Source of the DNA: Arthrobacter horti
GTDB taxonomy: Bacteria; Actinomycetota; Actinomycetes; Actinomycetales; Micrococcaceae
NCBI RefSeq assembly: GCF_030731045.1
Contig: NZ_JAVALS010000020.1
Location: 1 to 38,369 of the forward strand
Reading direction: 5' to 3'
DNA: 38,369 bases
Part shown: piece by piece, positions 22,210 to 30,597 of the stretch
Numbering within the stretch: position 1 is the first letter of the stretch
Layout: each line of letters opens with the position of its first letter
Notes under the pieces: generated by a model
Databases searched by the model: none
Seen by the model: only the letters and a program-made list of their open reading frames with translations
Told to the model about the DNA's origin: nothing
Made by a program: the position numbers and the translations under genes

Positions 22210-22820
22210 GAGTGGTCCTCCGTGGTGCGCTGGGAAGAAGTGGGCAGTGCGAAGATCGCCGTGACCGCCGCTCGCACGCGTGCGGCGACGTCGTCCGCGG
22301 GCTCGGGCCGGAACTTGCCGTCCAGATGCAGGAACGCCAGGCCGTGCGCCAGGCTCCACAACGCGGTCGACAGCGCCGCGGCGTCGGCGTCCGGGAACAT
22401 CCGCCCGACGGCGTCGTTCAGCACCTCATGCAGCCCGCCGGACGCGAGGACGCGCTCGCTGTCCTCCGCGTCGCACTCCTGCCCGAACATCAGCCGGAAC
22501 ACCGCCGGCCGCCGCAACGCGAACCCGACGTACGCCACCCCCAGGGCGGTGACGACGTCGGCGGGCCGCGTGACGTCGGGCGCTTCGGCCAGGGCGGCGG
22601 TCAGCTCCGCGCGAAGATCATGGAAGCCGTCGACGGCGAGGGCTGACTCAAGCGCCTCACGGTCGGCGAAGTGCCGGTAGGGCGCCGTCGCGGAGACGCC
22701 TGCGCGACGTGCGATGGCGCGCAGGGAGAACGGCTCGCCGGCCTCCAGGCTTTCGGTCGCCGCCACGAGCAGGGCGGTCCGAAGGTCCCCGTGGTGGTAG
22801 CTCGTACTCGATGTTGACAC
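22206..22820 (-). CDS. TetR family regulator (TetR_C_33/WHG-type)
   Basis: A 204-residue regulator with the compact start SYHHGDLRTALLVAATESLE typical of one large TetR subgroup. The HTH is FSLRAIARRAGVSATAPYRH (about 31-50), followed by FADREAL. The ligand domain contains ALGVAYVGFALRRPAVFRLM and LSTALWSLAHGLAFL. It starts at a GTG and leads a two-gene unit with the DJ-1/PfpI gene. It is divergent from an SDR gene, and two mirrored 15-bp motifs at the shared promoter, the first overlapping its start, suggest self-repression and control of both sides. Confidence 0.88.
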   Translation of the reverse strand: MSTSSTSYHHGDLRTALLVAATESLEAGEPFSLRAIARRAGVSATAPYRHFADREALESALAVDGFHDLRAELTAALAEAPDVTRPADVVTALGVAYVGFALRRPAVFRLMFGQECDAEDSERVLASGGLHEVLNDAVGRMFPDADAAALSTALWSLAHGLAFLHLDGKFRPEPADDVAARVRAAVTAIFALPTSSQRTTEDHS

Positions 22821-22860
22821 TGCTAACTTCGCCTCCTACGCTGATGTAAGCAGTGTAAAC
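22813..22860. promoter_or_regulatory. Inverted pair of 15-bp TetR operator motifs
   Basis: GTTGACACTGCTAAC (22813-22827) is mirrored by GTAAGCAGTGTAAAC (22846-22860): the reverse complement of the second matches the first at 13 of 15 bases. They lie 18 bp apart between the TetR GTG and the SDR gene, so binding would control both promoters. Confidence 0.7.
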
Positions 22861-22888
22861 ATTAGGCCGAAGGAAGTCGAGTCACACG

Positions 22889-23830
22889 ATGCAGACGATT
22901 GTGGGAGCGAACGGGCAGATCGCCGTCGAGCTCGCGCGGGAGCTGAACCGGAATCACAGCGGCGAGCTGCGGCTCGTCAGCCGCAACCCCCGCAAGGTCA
23001 ACGAATCGGACACCGTCATGAGCGCGGATCTTCTCGACGCCGGACGGACGGCCGCCGCCGTGGCGGGCAGCGACGTCGTCTATTTCACCGCCGGGCTGCC
23101 TGCGAAGACGGAACTGTGGGAGGCGCAATTCCCCGCGATGCTGAAGAACGCACTGGACGCCACGCGGGCGGCAGGGGCCAAGTTCGTCTACTTCGACAAC
23201 ACCTACATGTATCCCCAGGACAGCCGCGTGCAGACCGAGGACACCCCGTTCGCCCCGGTGGGCCGCAAGGGCCGGGTCCGGGCCGCGATGGCGGAGATGG
23301 TCCTGGCGGAGATGTCCCGGGGCGAGATCCCGGTGCTGATCGCCCGGGCTCCCGAGTTCTACGGACCCGGCCGCACGCAGAGCTTCACGAACGCCCTGAT
23401 CCTGGACCGCCTCAAGGCCGGGAAGAGACCCGTGGTTCCCGTCAGTGCGAGCCGGCTGCGCACTCTCATCTGGACCCCGGATGCGAGCCGGGCACTCGCG
23501 CTGCTCGGCAACACCGCGGACGCCTATGGCCAGACCTGGCATCTCCCGGTCGACACGGAGCGGCTCAGCTACCGTGACTTCACGGCGCTGGCTGCCGAGG
23601 CGTTCGGGCGGAGTTCCGGATACACCGTGCTCCCTCGATGGCTCCTCAGCACGGCGGGGGCCTTCAACCCCCAGGTGCGGGAACTGCGCGAGCTGCTGCC
23701 CCGGTATGCGCAGGACAACATCTTCGACGCCGGCAAGTTCGCCGCCCGGTTCCCGGAGTTTTCAGTCACCACCTACCGCGGCGGGCTCGCCGCCATTCAG
23801 CAGGAGGCGGAGGCGCGGCAGCCGCGCTGA
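22889..23830 (+). CDS. NAD(P)-binding atypical SDR / epimerase family protein
   Basis: A 313-residue Rossmann-fold protein. The nucleotide-binding glycine motif is right at the start (TIVGANGQIAVELARELN), followed by LRLVSRNPRKV, a discriminator typical of NADP use, and DVVYFTAG. The active-site Tyr region is YFDNTYMYPQ, and the usual Y-x3-K is not clear, so it may be an atypical SDR of the NmrA/epimerase type. C-terminal substrate segments include IWTPDASRALALLG and WHLPVD. It is divergent from the TetR/DJ-1 pair and probably under the same repressor. Confidence 0.85.
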   Translation: MQTIVGANGQIAVELARELNRNHSGELRLVSRNPRKVNESDTVMSADLLDAGRTAAAVAGSDVVYFTAGLPAKTELWEAQFPAMLKNALDATRAAGAKFVYFDNTYMYPQDSRVQTEDTPFAPVGRKGRVRAAMAEMVLAEMSRGEIPVLIARAPEFYGPGRTQSFTNALILDRLKAGKRPVVPVSASRLRTLIWTPDASRALALLGNTADAYGQTWHLPVDTERLSYRDFTALAAEAFGRSSGYTVLPRWLLSTAGAFNPQVRELRELLPRYAQDNIFDAGKFAARFPEFSVTTYRGGLAAIQQEAEARQPR

Positions 23831-23848
23831 CAGCTCAGCTTTGAACCC

Positions 23849-25102
23849 TCAGCCCTTCAGCCGCCGCAGCACGACGGCGAGCCCGGCGAACGCCACCACG
23901 TTCGCGGCCGCGGCGAGGGCCACCGCCACCGGCACCCCGGCGTCGTACGCGGCGCCCAGCACGCCGCCCGCCACCAGCAGGCCCACTCCACGGACGAAGG
24001 CGAGCCAGCCGAACGCCACGGCGCGCGAGGTGCTGGGCACCAGCTCCGTCACCACGGCCTTGACGGTGGAGTCCAGAACGCCGTTGACCACGCCCCAGAC
24101 CGCCACGCCCACCCAGATCCAGACGGCGTTCTCCAGGAACGCCAGCAGGGACAGGAGCGCGGCGAGCGGCACGGCCACCAGGGTCAGAGGTCCGCTGCGG
24201 TCGTAGACGCGGCCCATGATGAGTCCGCTGGCCCCGTCCACGGCCATGGCCAGGGCGAAGATCAGCGGGACCTGGGCATCGCTCAGGAGGCCGTGAGTCT
24301 GGGCGTGGAAAGCGAGCAGCGGGAAGGGCGCGACGCCGACCGAGAGCACCGCGATCACGCCGGTGTACTGCCAGAACCGCGCCGGGAGGCGGCGTGCGGG
24401 GGCGGGCTCAGCGGCGCTCTCGGGCGCGACGGCGGCCGGCGCGGCTTCCTCATACACGCGCGGGTCCGGCACCCGGTGCCGCAGCCAGAACAGGAGCACC
24501 AGCACAAGGACGCCGGGGATGGCCAGTGAGAGGAACGCCAGGCGGTAATCGCCCTCCTTCCAGCCGAGGATCGCGGCCAGCAGGAGCGGGCCGAGCATGG
24601 CGCCGGTCTGGTCCAGCGCCTGGTGGACACCGAAGGCGCTGCCACGGCCGGTCTGGGTGGAGGCGTGGGAGAGAAGCGTGTCCTTGGCGGGGGAACGGAC
24701 GGCTTTGCCGAGCCGTTCGGTGCCGTACAGCAGGAGCCCGGGCGCCAGGATGCCCGTGACGCCGATCAGCGGGACGCTCAGCACGGTCAAGGTGTAGCCC
24801 AGGATGGTCCACGTCCAGTAGTGCCGGCTGCGGCTCACCGCATACCCGGACACCACGCGCAGGCCGTAGCCGATGAACTCCCCGGCGCCGGCCACCAGGC
24901 CCACCACGGTGGCGGAGGCGCCCAGCGTGGCCAGGTACGGGCCGATGATGCTCCGGGCGCCCTCGTAGACCATGTCCGCCAGGAGGCTGACGACGCCGAA
25001 CGCCACCACGAAGTGCCAGGGCCTCAGCACGCGGGCGGTGCTCGACGCCGAATTGCTGGTTCGCGACGGCGCGCGGCCGCCGTCGTCGGGCACGCCGCTC
25101 AT
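23849..25102 (-). CDS. MFS transporter
   Basis: A 417-residue major facilitator protein with twelve predicted spans in two halves joined by a central Ala/Pro-rich loop (about 205-235). The loop 2-3 signature is degenerate (GYGLRVVSGYAVSRSRHYW). GTERLGKAVRSPAKDTLLSH in the first half and GRVYDRSGPL in the second are seen in exporters of the YfcJ/multidrug type. Its ATG overlaps the previous stop by one base (TGATG), making it the eighth and last gene of the ABC-importer operon. It may export a product of that pathway; this is inference. Confidence 0.87.
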   Translation of the reverse strand: MSGVPDDGGRAPSRTSNSASSTARVLRPWHFVVAFGVVSLLADMVYEGARSIIGPYLATLGASATVVGLVAGAGEFIGYGLRVVSGYAVSRSRHYWTWTILGYTLTVLSVPLIGVTGILAPGLLLYGTERLGKAVRSPAKDTLLSHASTQTGRGSAFGVHQALDQTGAMLGPLLLAAILGWKEGDYRLAFLSLAIPGVLVLVLLFWLRHRVPDPRVYEEAAPAAVAPESAAEPAPARRLPARFWQYTGVIAVLSVGVAPFPLLAFHAQTHGLLSDAQVPLIFALAMAVDGASGLIMGRVYDRSGPLTLVAVPLAALLSLLAFLENAVWIWVGVAVWGVVNGVLDSTVKAVVTELVPSTSRAVAFGWLAFVRGVGLLVAGGVLGAAYDAGVPVAVALAAAANVVAFAGLAVVLRRLKG

Positions 25103-26202
25103 CAGCTGTTCCGCCCCCGCGCCGCCACCGCCCAGGTGTCCACCACGGCGCCGTCGGAGACCACGGTGACCTCGTCCACCAGGTTCACCGCCACGCACAC
25201 GTGATTCGGGATGAGCCGGAGCCTTTCGCCCAGGGCGGGGAGCGGGGAGTCCTCCGGCCAGATCACGGTGGCGTGGTGCTCGGACAGTGCCGTCACCCGC
25301 GCGCCGTCCTCCTCCAGGACCCGGGCGAACCCCGTGGCCCAGGCCGGTCGGTCCCCGCCGAGCATCTTGCTGCCCGCGTCCAGGACGATCCGCCGCGGCA
25401 CCTCGCCAGAACCCTCGTGCCGGCTCACCACGGTGGACGCGACACTCAGCGCCACGTCCTCCAGCGTGCATCGTCCCAGCTCCAGCTGCTGCGCGTCGCC
25501 GAACACGTACACGCCCGGCCGCAGCTCGGTGGCCACGGACCCGCCGGTGAGCAGCGCGGTCGGCGTCGAGCCCCCACTGAGGACCGCGACGTCGTGCCCG
25601 GCCTCGCGCAGCAGCGTCGCCGCGCGCTGAAGGGCGACACCCTCCTGGTCCACCACGGCGCCCGGCATTCCGGGTGCGTAGCTGTGGCCCGGGAACGTGA
25701 AGACCCCGGCCACCGGGAACCCGGCATCGCGGGCCGCATCGGCCACCAGCACGGCCTCCTCGGGCGTCACCCCGCTGCGGTGATGCCCGCTGTCGATCTC
25801 CACCAGCACGCTCAGCCGTCCGGCGTCGTCGCCCAGCAGGCGGCCGGCCTCACGCACCGCCTCGGCGGAATCGGTGCCGAAGGAGATCCGGGCGCTCCGG
25901 CTCAGGGTGCGGAGCCGCTCGGCCTTGCCGGGGCTCAGCCACAGCGGGTAGGCGACGAAGATGTCGGCGGCGCCGTGCTCGGCGAAGACCTCGGCCTCGC
26001 CGATCGTGGCGACCGTCAGCCCGATGGCGCCCGCCTCGAGCTGCAGGGCGGCGATCTGCGGGATCTTGTGCGTCTTGACGTGCGGCCGCAGGGCCAGGCC
26101 CTTGCCGCCCAGGGTGGTGGCCATGCGCGCGATGTTCCGCTCCAGCACCTCCCGGTCGATCAGGGTGGCCGGGGTGTCGATGTCCTGGGGGATCAAGCTC
26201 AT
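25102..26202 (-). CDS. D-threonine aldolase / D-serine dehydratase-like PLP enzyme
   Basis: A 366-residue protein with the alanine-racemase N-terminal barrel fold. The PLP lysine is in RPHVKTHKIPQIA (about residue 45), preceded by IDTPATLIDREVLERNI. LVEIDSGHHRSGV and FTFPGHSY line the active site, and LIPNHVCVAVNLVDEV (His-x-Cys) is the divalent-metal site characteristic of D-threonine aldolase and eukaryotic-type D-serine dehydratase. The ATG at 26202 was chosen; one at 26211 is possible. Both have weak Shine-Dalgarno sequences. It follows the phosphatase-superfamily gene by 40 bp. The real substrate is a D- or beta-hydroxy amino acid of unknown identity. Confidence 0.85.
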   Translation of the reverse strand: MSLIPQDIDTPATLIDREVLERNIARMATTLGGKGLALRPHVKTHKIPQIAALQLEAGAIGLTVATIGEAEVFAEHGAADIFVAYPLWLSPGKAERLRTLSRSARISFGTDSAEAVREAGRLLGDDAGRLSVLVEIDSGHHRSGVTPEEAVLVADAARDAGFPVAGVFTFPGHSYAPGMPGAVVDQEGVALQRAATLLREAGHDVAVLSGGSTPTALLTGGSVATELRPGVYVFGDAQQLELGRCTLEDVALSVASTVVSRHEGSGEVPRRIVLDAGSKMLGGDRPAWATGFARVLEEDGARVTALSEHHATVIWPEDSPLPALGERLRLIPNHVCVAVNLVDEVTVVSDGAVVDTWAVAARGRNS

Positions 26203-26242
26203 GGAATCCATTCTGCCGTGCGATCCACGGTTCTGACGCCGT

Positions 26243-27064
26243 TCAACGGCCCCTGGCCCGTTCCGCCAGCAGCAGCCCGGAGAGCTCGTGCGGCGCCACG
26301 GCGGCCGGCCATTCCGTGAGGGTCCCGGCGGTGGACCAGCGGAGGATGAACGACTCACGCTCTTCGTCGGAGCCCCCGCCGTGCCCACCTGCGTCCACAT
26401 GTCCGTGGTCCGCCACCACCACTAGAAGCCATTCTTCGCCGTGCTCGGCGGCCCGGCGCGCCACAGCGTCCCGGATCCGCGCCACGTGAGCGTCCACGCG
26501 GGCCAGGGCCTCCTGATACTGGGCGCTGAGCGCACCGTACACGTGGCCGGCGTCGTCCACATCGCAGAAGTACACGAAGGACACGTCAGGGACCTTGTGC
26601 GAGGCGAGGGCGGCCAGCGTGAAATCGGCGATCTCGGCGTCGATCCGGATGAAGCCGTGGGTTTCGCCGTCCCGCGAGATCACCGTGTGGAGCCCGGCCT
26701 TCTGCTGCTCCATCCGCTGATGGATCACCGGCCCCAGACCCTCCGGTGAGACCAGCGGCGGCCAGCCGGCCGCGGCGAACGTCCGGGTGGAGGTGTCCTG
26801 GTGGAACGCCCGGGACAGCACGTCCGGGTACCGGAAGAGCCGGTGGCCCACGAAGCTGTTGTCCAGGACCCCGTGCTCGGCATGCGTGGTCCCGGTCAGC
26901 AGGGAGGACCACCCGGGCCCGGAGAGCGTGGGCACGTCCATGACCATGGTGCGGTGGTCGCCGTCGGCGGCGAGGGAGCGCAGCGTGGAAGCCGCGGGGG
27001 ATTCGGCGGCCAGGTCCCAGCGCAGCCCGTCCAGGCCCAGCAGGATGATGCGGGGGCGGCTCAT
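26243..27064 (-). CDS. Alkaline phosphatase superfamily (nucleotide pyrophosphatase/phosphonoacetate hydrolase-like)
   Basis: A 273-residue metal-dependent phospho- or phosphonohydrolase. Metal ligand Asp is in IILLGLDGLRWD (about 13), the nucleophile lies in PTLSGPGWSSLLTG (about 45-58), CDVDDAGHVYG gives Asp/His ligands, and VVADHGHVDAGGHGG (about 220-234) gives the final Asp-His pair. The family includes phosphodiesterases and phosphonoacetate hydrolase. It overlaps the HAD gene by 4 bp and belongs to the ABC-importer operon, which supports a role in breaking down an imported organophosphorus compound. The exact bond cleaved is not known. Confidence 0.85.
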   Translation of the reverse strand: MSRPRIILLGLDGLRWDLAAESPAASTLRSLAADGDHRTMVMDVPTLSGPGWSSLLTGTTHAEHGVLDNSFVGHRLFRYPDVLSRAFHQDTSTRTFAAAGWPPLVSPEGLGPVIHQRMEQQKAGLHTVISRDGETHGFIRIDAEIADFTLAALASHKVPDVSFVYFCDVDDAGHVYGALSAQYQEALARVDAHVARIRDAVARRAAEHGEEWLLVVVADHGHVDAGGHGGGSDEERESFILRWSTAGTLTEWPAAVAPHELSGLLLAERARGR

Positions 27065-27726
27065 CGGAGGGCCGCCGCGCGTGCGCCGGCCAGGACCGGA
27101 AGGGTGACTTCCGTCAGGGAGCCGAGCAGGGTCCGGCCGGGTGCCTCCTCGATCGGCACCGTGGACGGCACGACGACGACGGGGCACCCCGCCGCCTCCG
27201 CCGCGGCGAGGCCCACGGGGGAGTCCTCCACCACCACGCACGCGGACGGCTCGGCTCCCAGCCGGCGGGCCGCCTCCAGATAGGGGTCAGGGGCCGGCTT
27301 GGACGCGGGGGTGTCCTCCACGGCGACCACCAGGGTGAACAGCTCGTGGCCCAGGCGGTCCCGGACCAGTTCCACCACGCGGCGCGGGGAGGCGGAGACG
27401 ATGGCCGTGGGGATGCCCTCCGAGGCCAGGAGCCGCAGGAGGTCCATGGCGCCGGGCCGGGGCACCACCTCCTGCGCCACGAGCTCGGTGAACGCCTGGT
27501 CCAGGCGTTCGGAGAGTTCCTCCGCCGTGAGCGTGCTCGCCGAAGGCAGGGTGGCGAGCAGGTGGGCCGCGGTGTGCCCCGAGGGCCGGCCGAGGACATC
27601 GGGGCCGTCCTCAGATCCGAGCCTGTGGCCCAGGCCGAAGGCCACATCCGCCACGGCGTCCCACCAGAGCCGCTCGGTGTCCACCAGGGTTCCGTCCATG
27701 TCGAAAAGTACGGCTGCGGGCATCAT
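27061..27726 (-). CDS. HAD-superfamily (subfamily IA) phosphatase
   Basis: A 221-residue haloacid-dehalogenase-type phosphatase, beta-phosphoglucomutase-like. Motif I is LFDMDGTLVDTERLWW (nucleophile Asp9), motif II TAIVSASPRR, motif III SKPAPDPYLEAA and motif IV CVVVEDSPVGLAAAEAAG. The phosphonoacetaldehyde hydrolase variant of motif I is not present, so it is not PhnX. Two adjacent ATGs begin the gene; the first overlaps the ATPase stop (ATGA). It probably dephosphorylates a product inside the pathway encoded by the operon. Confidence 0.88.
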   Translation of the reverse strand: MMPAAVLFDMDGTLVDTERLWWDAVADVAFGLGHRLGSEDGPDVLGRPSGHTAAHLLATLPSASTLTAEELSERLDQAFTELVAQEVVPRPGAMDLLRLLASEGIPTAIVSASPRRVVELVRDRLGHELFTLVVAVEDTPASKPAPDPYLEAARRLGAEPSACVVVEDSPVGLAAAEAAGCPVVVVPSTVPIEEAPGRTLLGSLTEVTLPVLAGARAAALR

Positions 27727-28838
27727 GCGCTGGTTTCCTCGTTCCGGGCCTGGTCGATCAGGACGGGGCGCTCCGGCAGGCCGAGCCGGACCCGCGCCCC
27801 CAGGGGAAGTGTGGAGGCACCGGCGCTGGGCACATCCGCCAGCACCGTGCGGCCGCCGTCCAGGCGGATGGTGAGCCGCGTCGTCGCGCCCAGGAAGGAG
27901 GACGCCACGAGCAGTGCGGTCCCGTTCGGGTCCGCACCGACGCTCAAGGCCTCGGGACGGATCAGGACGTCGACGGCGCCCGTGCGGCGTCCGCCGGGCA
28001 GGCTCCCGTGGACGGGCCGGCCGGTGCCGAGCACCTCCACCCGCGCGCCGTCGGCGCCGAGGGTTCCCGGAAGCCGGTTCATGGTGCCGACGAACCCTGC
28101 CACGAACGGCGTGGCGGGGCTGTTGTAGAGCTCCTCCGGGGTGGCGCACTGCTCCAGGCGCCCGTCCCGCATGACGGCCACGCGATCCGCCATGGACAGC
28201 GCCTCCTCCTGGTCATGCGTGACGAACAGGGTGGTGATGCCCAGTTCCAGCTGGAGGCGCCGGATCTCCTCCCGCAGTGACTGGCGCACCTTGGCGTCCA
28301 GGGCGGAGAGTGGCTCGTCCAGCAGCAGCACCCGGGGTTCCAGGGCCAGGGCCCGGGCCAGGGCGACGCGCTGCTGCTGTCCGCCGGAGAGCTGACGGGG
28401 GTAGCGGCCGCCGTGGGTGGGCAAGCCCACCAGTTCCAGGAGTTCCTGGGCCCGGTCACGGCGCCGGGCCGCGGGGACGCCTCGCATGCGCATCCCGAAC
28501 GCCACATTGTCCGCGGCGCTCAGATGCGGGAAGAGGCTGTAGGACTGGAACACCATGCCGACGTCGCGGCGGTGCGCCGGGGTGGCGGTCACGTCAGCGC
28601 CGTCCAGCAGGACGTGTCCGGCATCCGGGGTTTCGAATCCGGCCACCATGCGCAGGGCGGTGGTCTTGCCGCAGCCGGACGGCCCCAGGAGGGCGAGCAG
28701 TTCCCCGGGTTCCAGGCTGAGGTCCAGCCCGTCCAGGGCCGTGGTGGCGCCGAAGGATCGGCGCAGCCCGCGGAATTCCAGCGTGGCGCCCGCGGTTCCG
28801 GCGGACACCGGGCGGGGAGCGAGGGTGGAGGCGGTCAT
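27723..28838 (-). CDS. ABC importer ATPase (PotA/FbpC/PhnT type)
   Basis: A 371-residue nucleotide-binding subunit. Walker A is LLGPSGCGKTT (about 51-61), the Q-loop VGMVFQSYSLFPHL, signature QLSGGQQQRVALARAL, Walker B RVLLLDEPLSALD and H-loop TLFVTHDQEEAL. The C-terminal TOBE region (about 260-365) marks the spermidine/iron/thiamine/2-aminoethylphosphonate clade. It overlaps its neighbours by 4 bp on each side. Together with the two permeases and the lipoprotein it makes a complete importer. Confidence 0.93.
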   Translation of the reverse strand: MTASTLAPRPVSAGTAGATLEFRGLRRSFGATTALDGLDLSLEPGELLALLGPSGCGKTTALRMVAGFETPDAGHVLLDGADVTATPAHRRDVGMVFQSYSLFPHLSAADNVAFGMRMRGVPAARRRDRAQELLELVGLPTHGGRYPRQLSGGQQQRVALARALALEPRVLLLDEPLSALDAKVRQSLREEIRRLQLELGITTLFVTHDQEEALSMADRVAVMRDGRLEQCATPEELYNSPATPFVAGFVGTMNRLPGTLGADGARVEVLGTGRPVHGSLPGGRRTGAVDVLIRPEALSVGADPNGTALLVASSFLGATTRLTIRLDGGRTVLADVPSAGASTLPLGARVRLGLPERPVLIDQARNEETSA

Positions 28839-29680
28839 GGTTTCTCCTTGGGGGCTTTCGAACGGCCGGACTTCGCGACCGCGAGGAGGATGAGCCAGGT
28901 GCCGATCAGGCCGGCCAGGGACACGGCGACGGACAGCTGGGCGTGGGAGCCGCTGATGGCCACGGTCCACACGGCGAAGGGCTGGAACCCGAGCAGTGCG
29001 GAGACCGCGTACTCGCCGATGACCAGGGCGATCGTCAGGAACGCCGTGTTCAGCAGGGCTTCCCGGAGATTGGGCAGGACCACCAGGAAGAGCGTCCGGA
29101 ACCAGGACGCCCGGCAGGACCGGGCCGCTTCCACCAGGACTTTCACGTCGATGGCGTTCAGGCCGGCTTCCAGGGTGGTGTAGGCCAGCGGCAGGGCCAT
29201 GAGGGTGTAGGCGAGGACCAGGATCACCGGGAAGCCCGGTTCCTGTAACGCGGCGAGGAGGGGGAACCCCGGGCTGTCGTAGAGCCAGTCGGTGGCCCAT
29301 CGCAAGACAGTGGTGATCCCAGCACCCAGCGCCACGGCGGGCACCACGAGCGGCAGCATGCAGACCACGGCCACGACGGCCTTCGCGCGGGGCGCCGCCA
29401 GGCGCACGGTCAGGAGCGCGGGGAGCAGCAGGCCGAACACCAGGACGATGGTGGCCCCCGCCAGCACCAGGCTCAGCCCGAGGCTCTGCGCCAGCCCGTC
29501 CGTGGTGAAGATGGCGGCGTAGGCGCCCAGGCTGGGCGTCTGCCGGGCGTCCCCGATGCCCACGGTGAAAGCCAGGGCGCACAGGAGCGGGACCAGGAAG
29601 TAGACGCCGGCCACGGAGAGGGAAACGGTGCGTCCCAGCCGGGATCCGCGGTGTGGGCGGGAGGCGGTCAGGAGAGCCAT
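28835..29680 (-). CDS. ABC importer permease, second subunit
   Basis: A 281-residue inner-membrane permease with six predicted spans. The EAA coupling loop is EAARSCRASWFRTLFLVVLP (about 196-215), which contacts the ATPase. The long periplasmic-side segment GIGDARQTPSLGAYAAIF is typical of the PotC/FbpB-like group. It overlaps the first permease by 13 bp and the ATPase by 4 bp. Confidence 0.9.
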   Translation of the reverse strand: MALLTASRPHRGSRLGRTVSLSVAGVYFLVPLLCALAFTVGIGDARQTPSLGAYAAIFTTDGLAQSLGLSLVLAGATIVLVFGLLLPALLTVRLAAPRAKAVVAVVCMLPLVVPAVALGAGITTVLRWATDWLYDSPGFPLLAALQEPGFPVILVLAYTLMALPLAYTTLEAGLNAIDVKVLVEAARSCRASWFRTLFLVVLPNLREALLNTAFLTIALVIGEYAVSALLGFQPFAVWTVAISGSHAQLSVAVSLAGLIGTWLILLAVAKSGRSKAPKEKP

Positions 29681-30597
29681 GCCGAGGTCCTTCGCTGCAG
29701 CAGGAGCTGGACGCCCATCACCAGGGCCGCCACGATGATCATGTCCATGCCGAGAGCCAGGGCGATGCCTGCTTGGCCCACCAGGACGTCGCCCGTGAGG
29801 GCGGAGGCGATCTTGACCGTCACCAGCGGGATGGAACTTCCCACCATGGCGGCGGCCGTGGCGTACGCGCTGAACGCGGTGCCGAACAGCAGCACGAAAC
29901 CGCTGAGCAGCGTGGGCCACAGGATCGGCAGGGCCACATGGCGCCAGTACTGGAGGCCCGTTGCCCCGTTGTTCAGTGCGGCCTCGCGCCACTGCGGCCT
30001 GAGGCCGTCCAGTGCCGGGGTGAGGGTGAGCACCATGAGCGGCACCAGGAAGTAGAGGTAGACGATGGACAGGCCCCAGAAGCTGTAGAGGCTCCAGCCC
30101 TTCTCGCCCAGCCCGAAGGCGCCGGTCAGGACTCCGGCGTTGCCCAGGGTGGCCACGAAGGCGAAGGCCAGCGGCACGCCCCCGAGGTTGGCGATGACGC
30201 CGGACGCGGACAGGACCGCCTCGCGCAGTCCACGGATCCGGGAGGTGACCACCGCGTGGGCGAGCGGCAGGCTGAGCACGGTGGCGACGGCGGCGGTGAG
30301 GGCGGACAGCCGGACGCTGCCCAGCAGGCTCTCCAGGTACGGGCCGTCCAGGGTGGCCGCGAAGTTGGCGGCCGTGACGGAGGTGGTGCCGGCGTCGTCG
30401 CTCGCGGTGAAGGCGCCGGCCGCCATGGCGGCCACGGGCAGCCCGAGCATCACGGCGGCGAATCCCAGCAATGGGACGACGCCGAGCCAGCCGGCGGCGG
30501 GGCGGGAAGCCCGGCGGCCGGGAGCCTGGGGCTCCCGGCGCAGGGTCCCGTCGCCGGCCGCACGGTTCACGACGGCGCCGGGTGCGGCGGAGCTCAT
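29668..30597 (-). CDS. ABC importer permease, first subunit
   Basis: A 309-residue permease with about six spans after an Arg/Pro-rich cytosolic start (REPQAPGRRASRPAAG). The EAA loop is EAALNNGATGLQYWRHVALP (about 223-242). GVPLAFAFVATLG and LSIVYLYFLVPLMVL are characteristic of the 2-aminoethylphosphonate/iron permease type. Its ATG overlaps the binding-protein stop by one base (TGATG). Confidence 0.9.
   Translation of the reverse strand: MSSAAPGAVVNRAAGDGTLRREPQAPGRRASRPAAGWLGVVPLLGFAAVMLGLPVAAMAAGAFTASDDAGTTSVTAANFAATLDGPYLESLLGSVRLSALTAAVATVLSLPLAHAVVTSRIRGLREAVLSASGVIANLGGVPLAFAFVATLGNAGVLTGAFGLGEKGWSLYSFWGLSIVYLYFLVPLMVLTLTPALDGLRPQWREAALNNGATGLQYWRHVALPILWPTLLSGFVLLFGTAFSAYATAAAMVGSSIPLVTVKIASALTGDVLVGQAGIALALGMDMIIVAALVMGVQLLLQRRTSAWLS

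Noticed and set aside
27061..27726. HAD protein as phosphonoacetaldehyde hydrolase (PhnX)
   Set aside because: Motif I is the generic DMDGTLVD, not the DWAGT-type motif of PhnX, and the expected capping-domain Schiff-base lysine cannot be identified.
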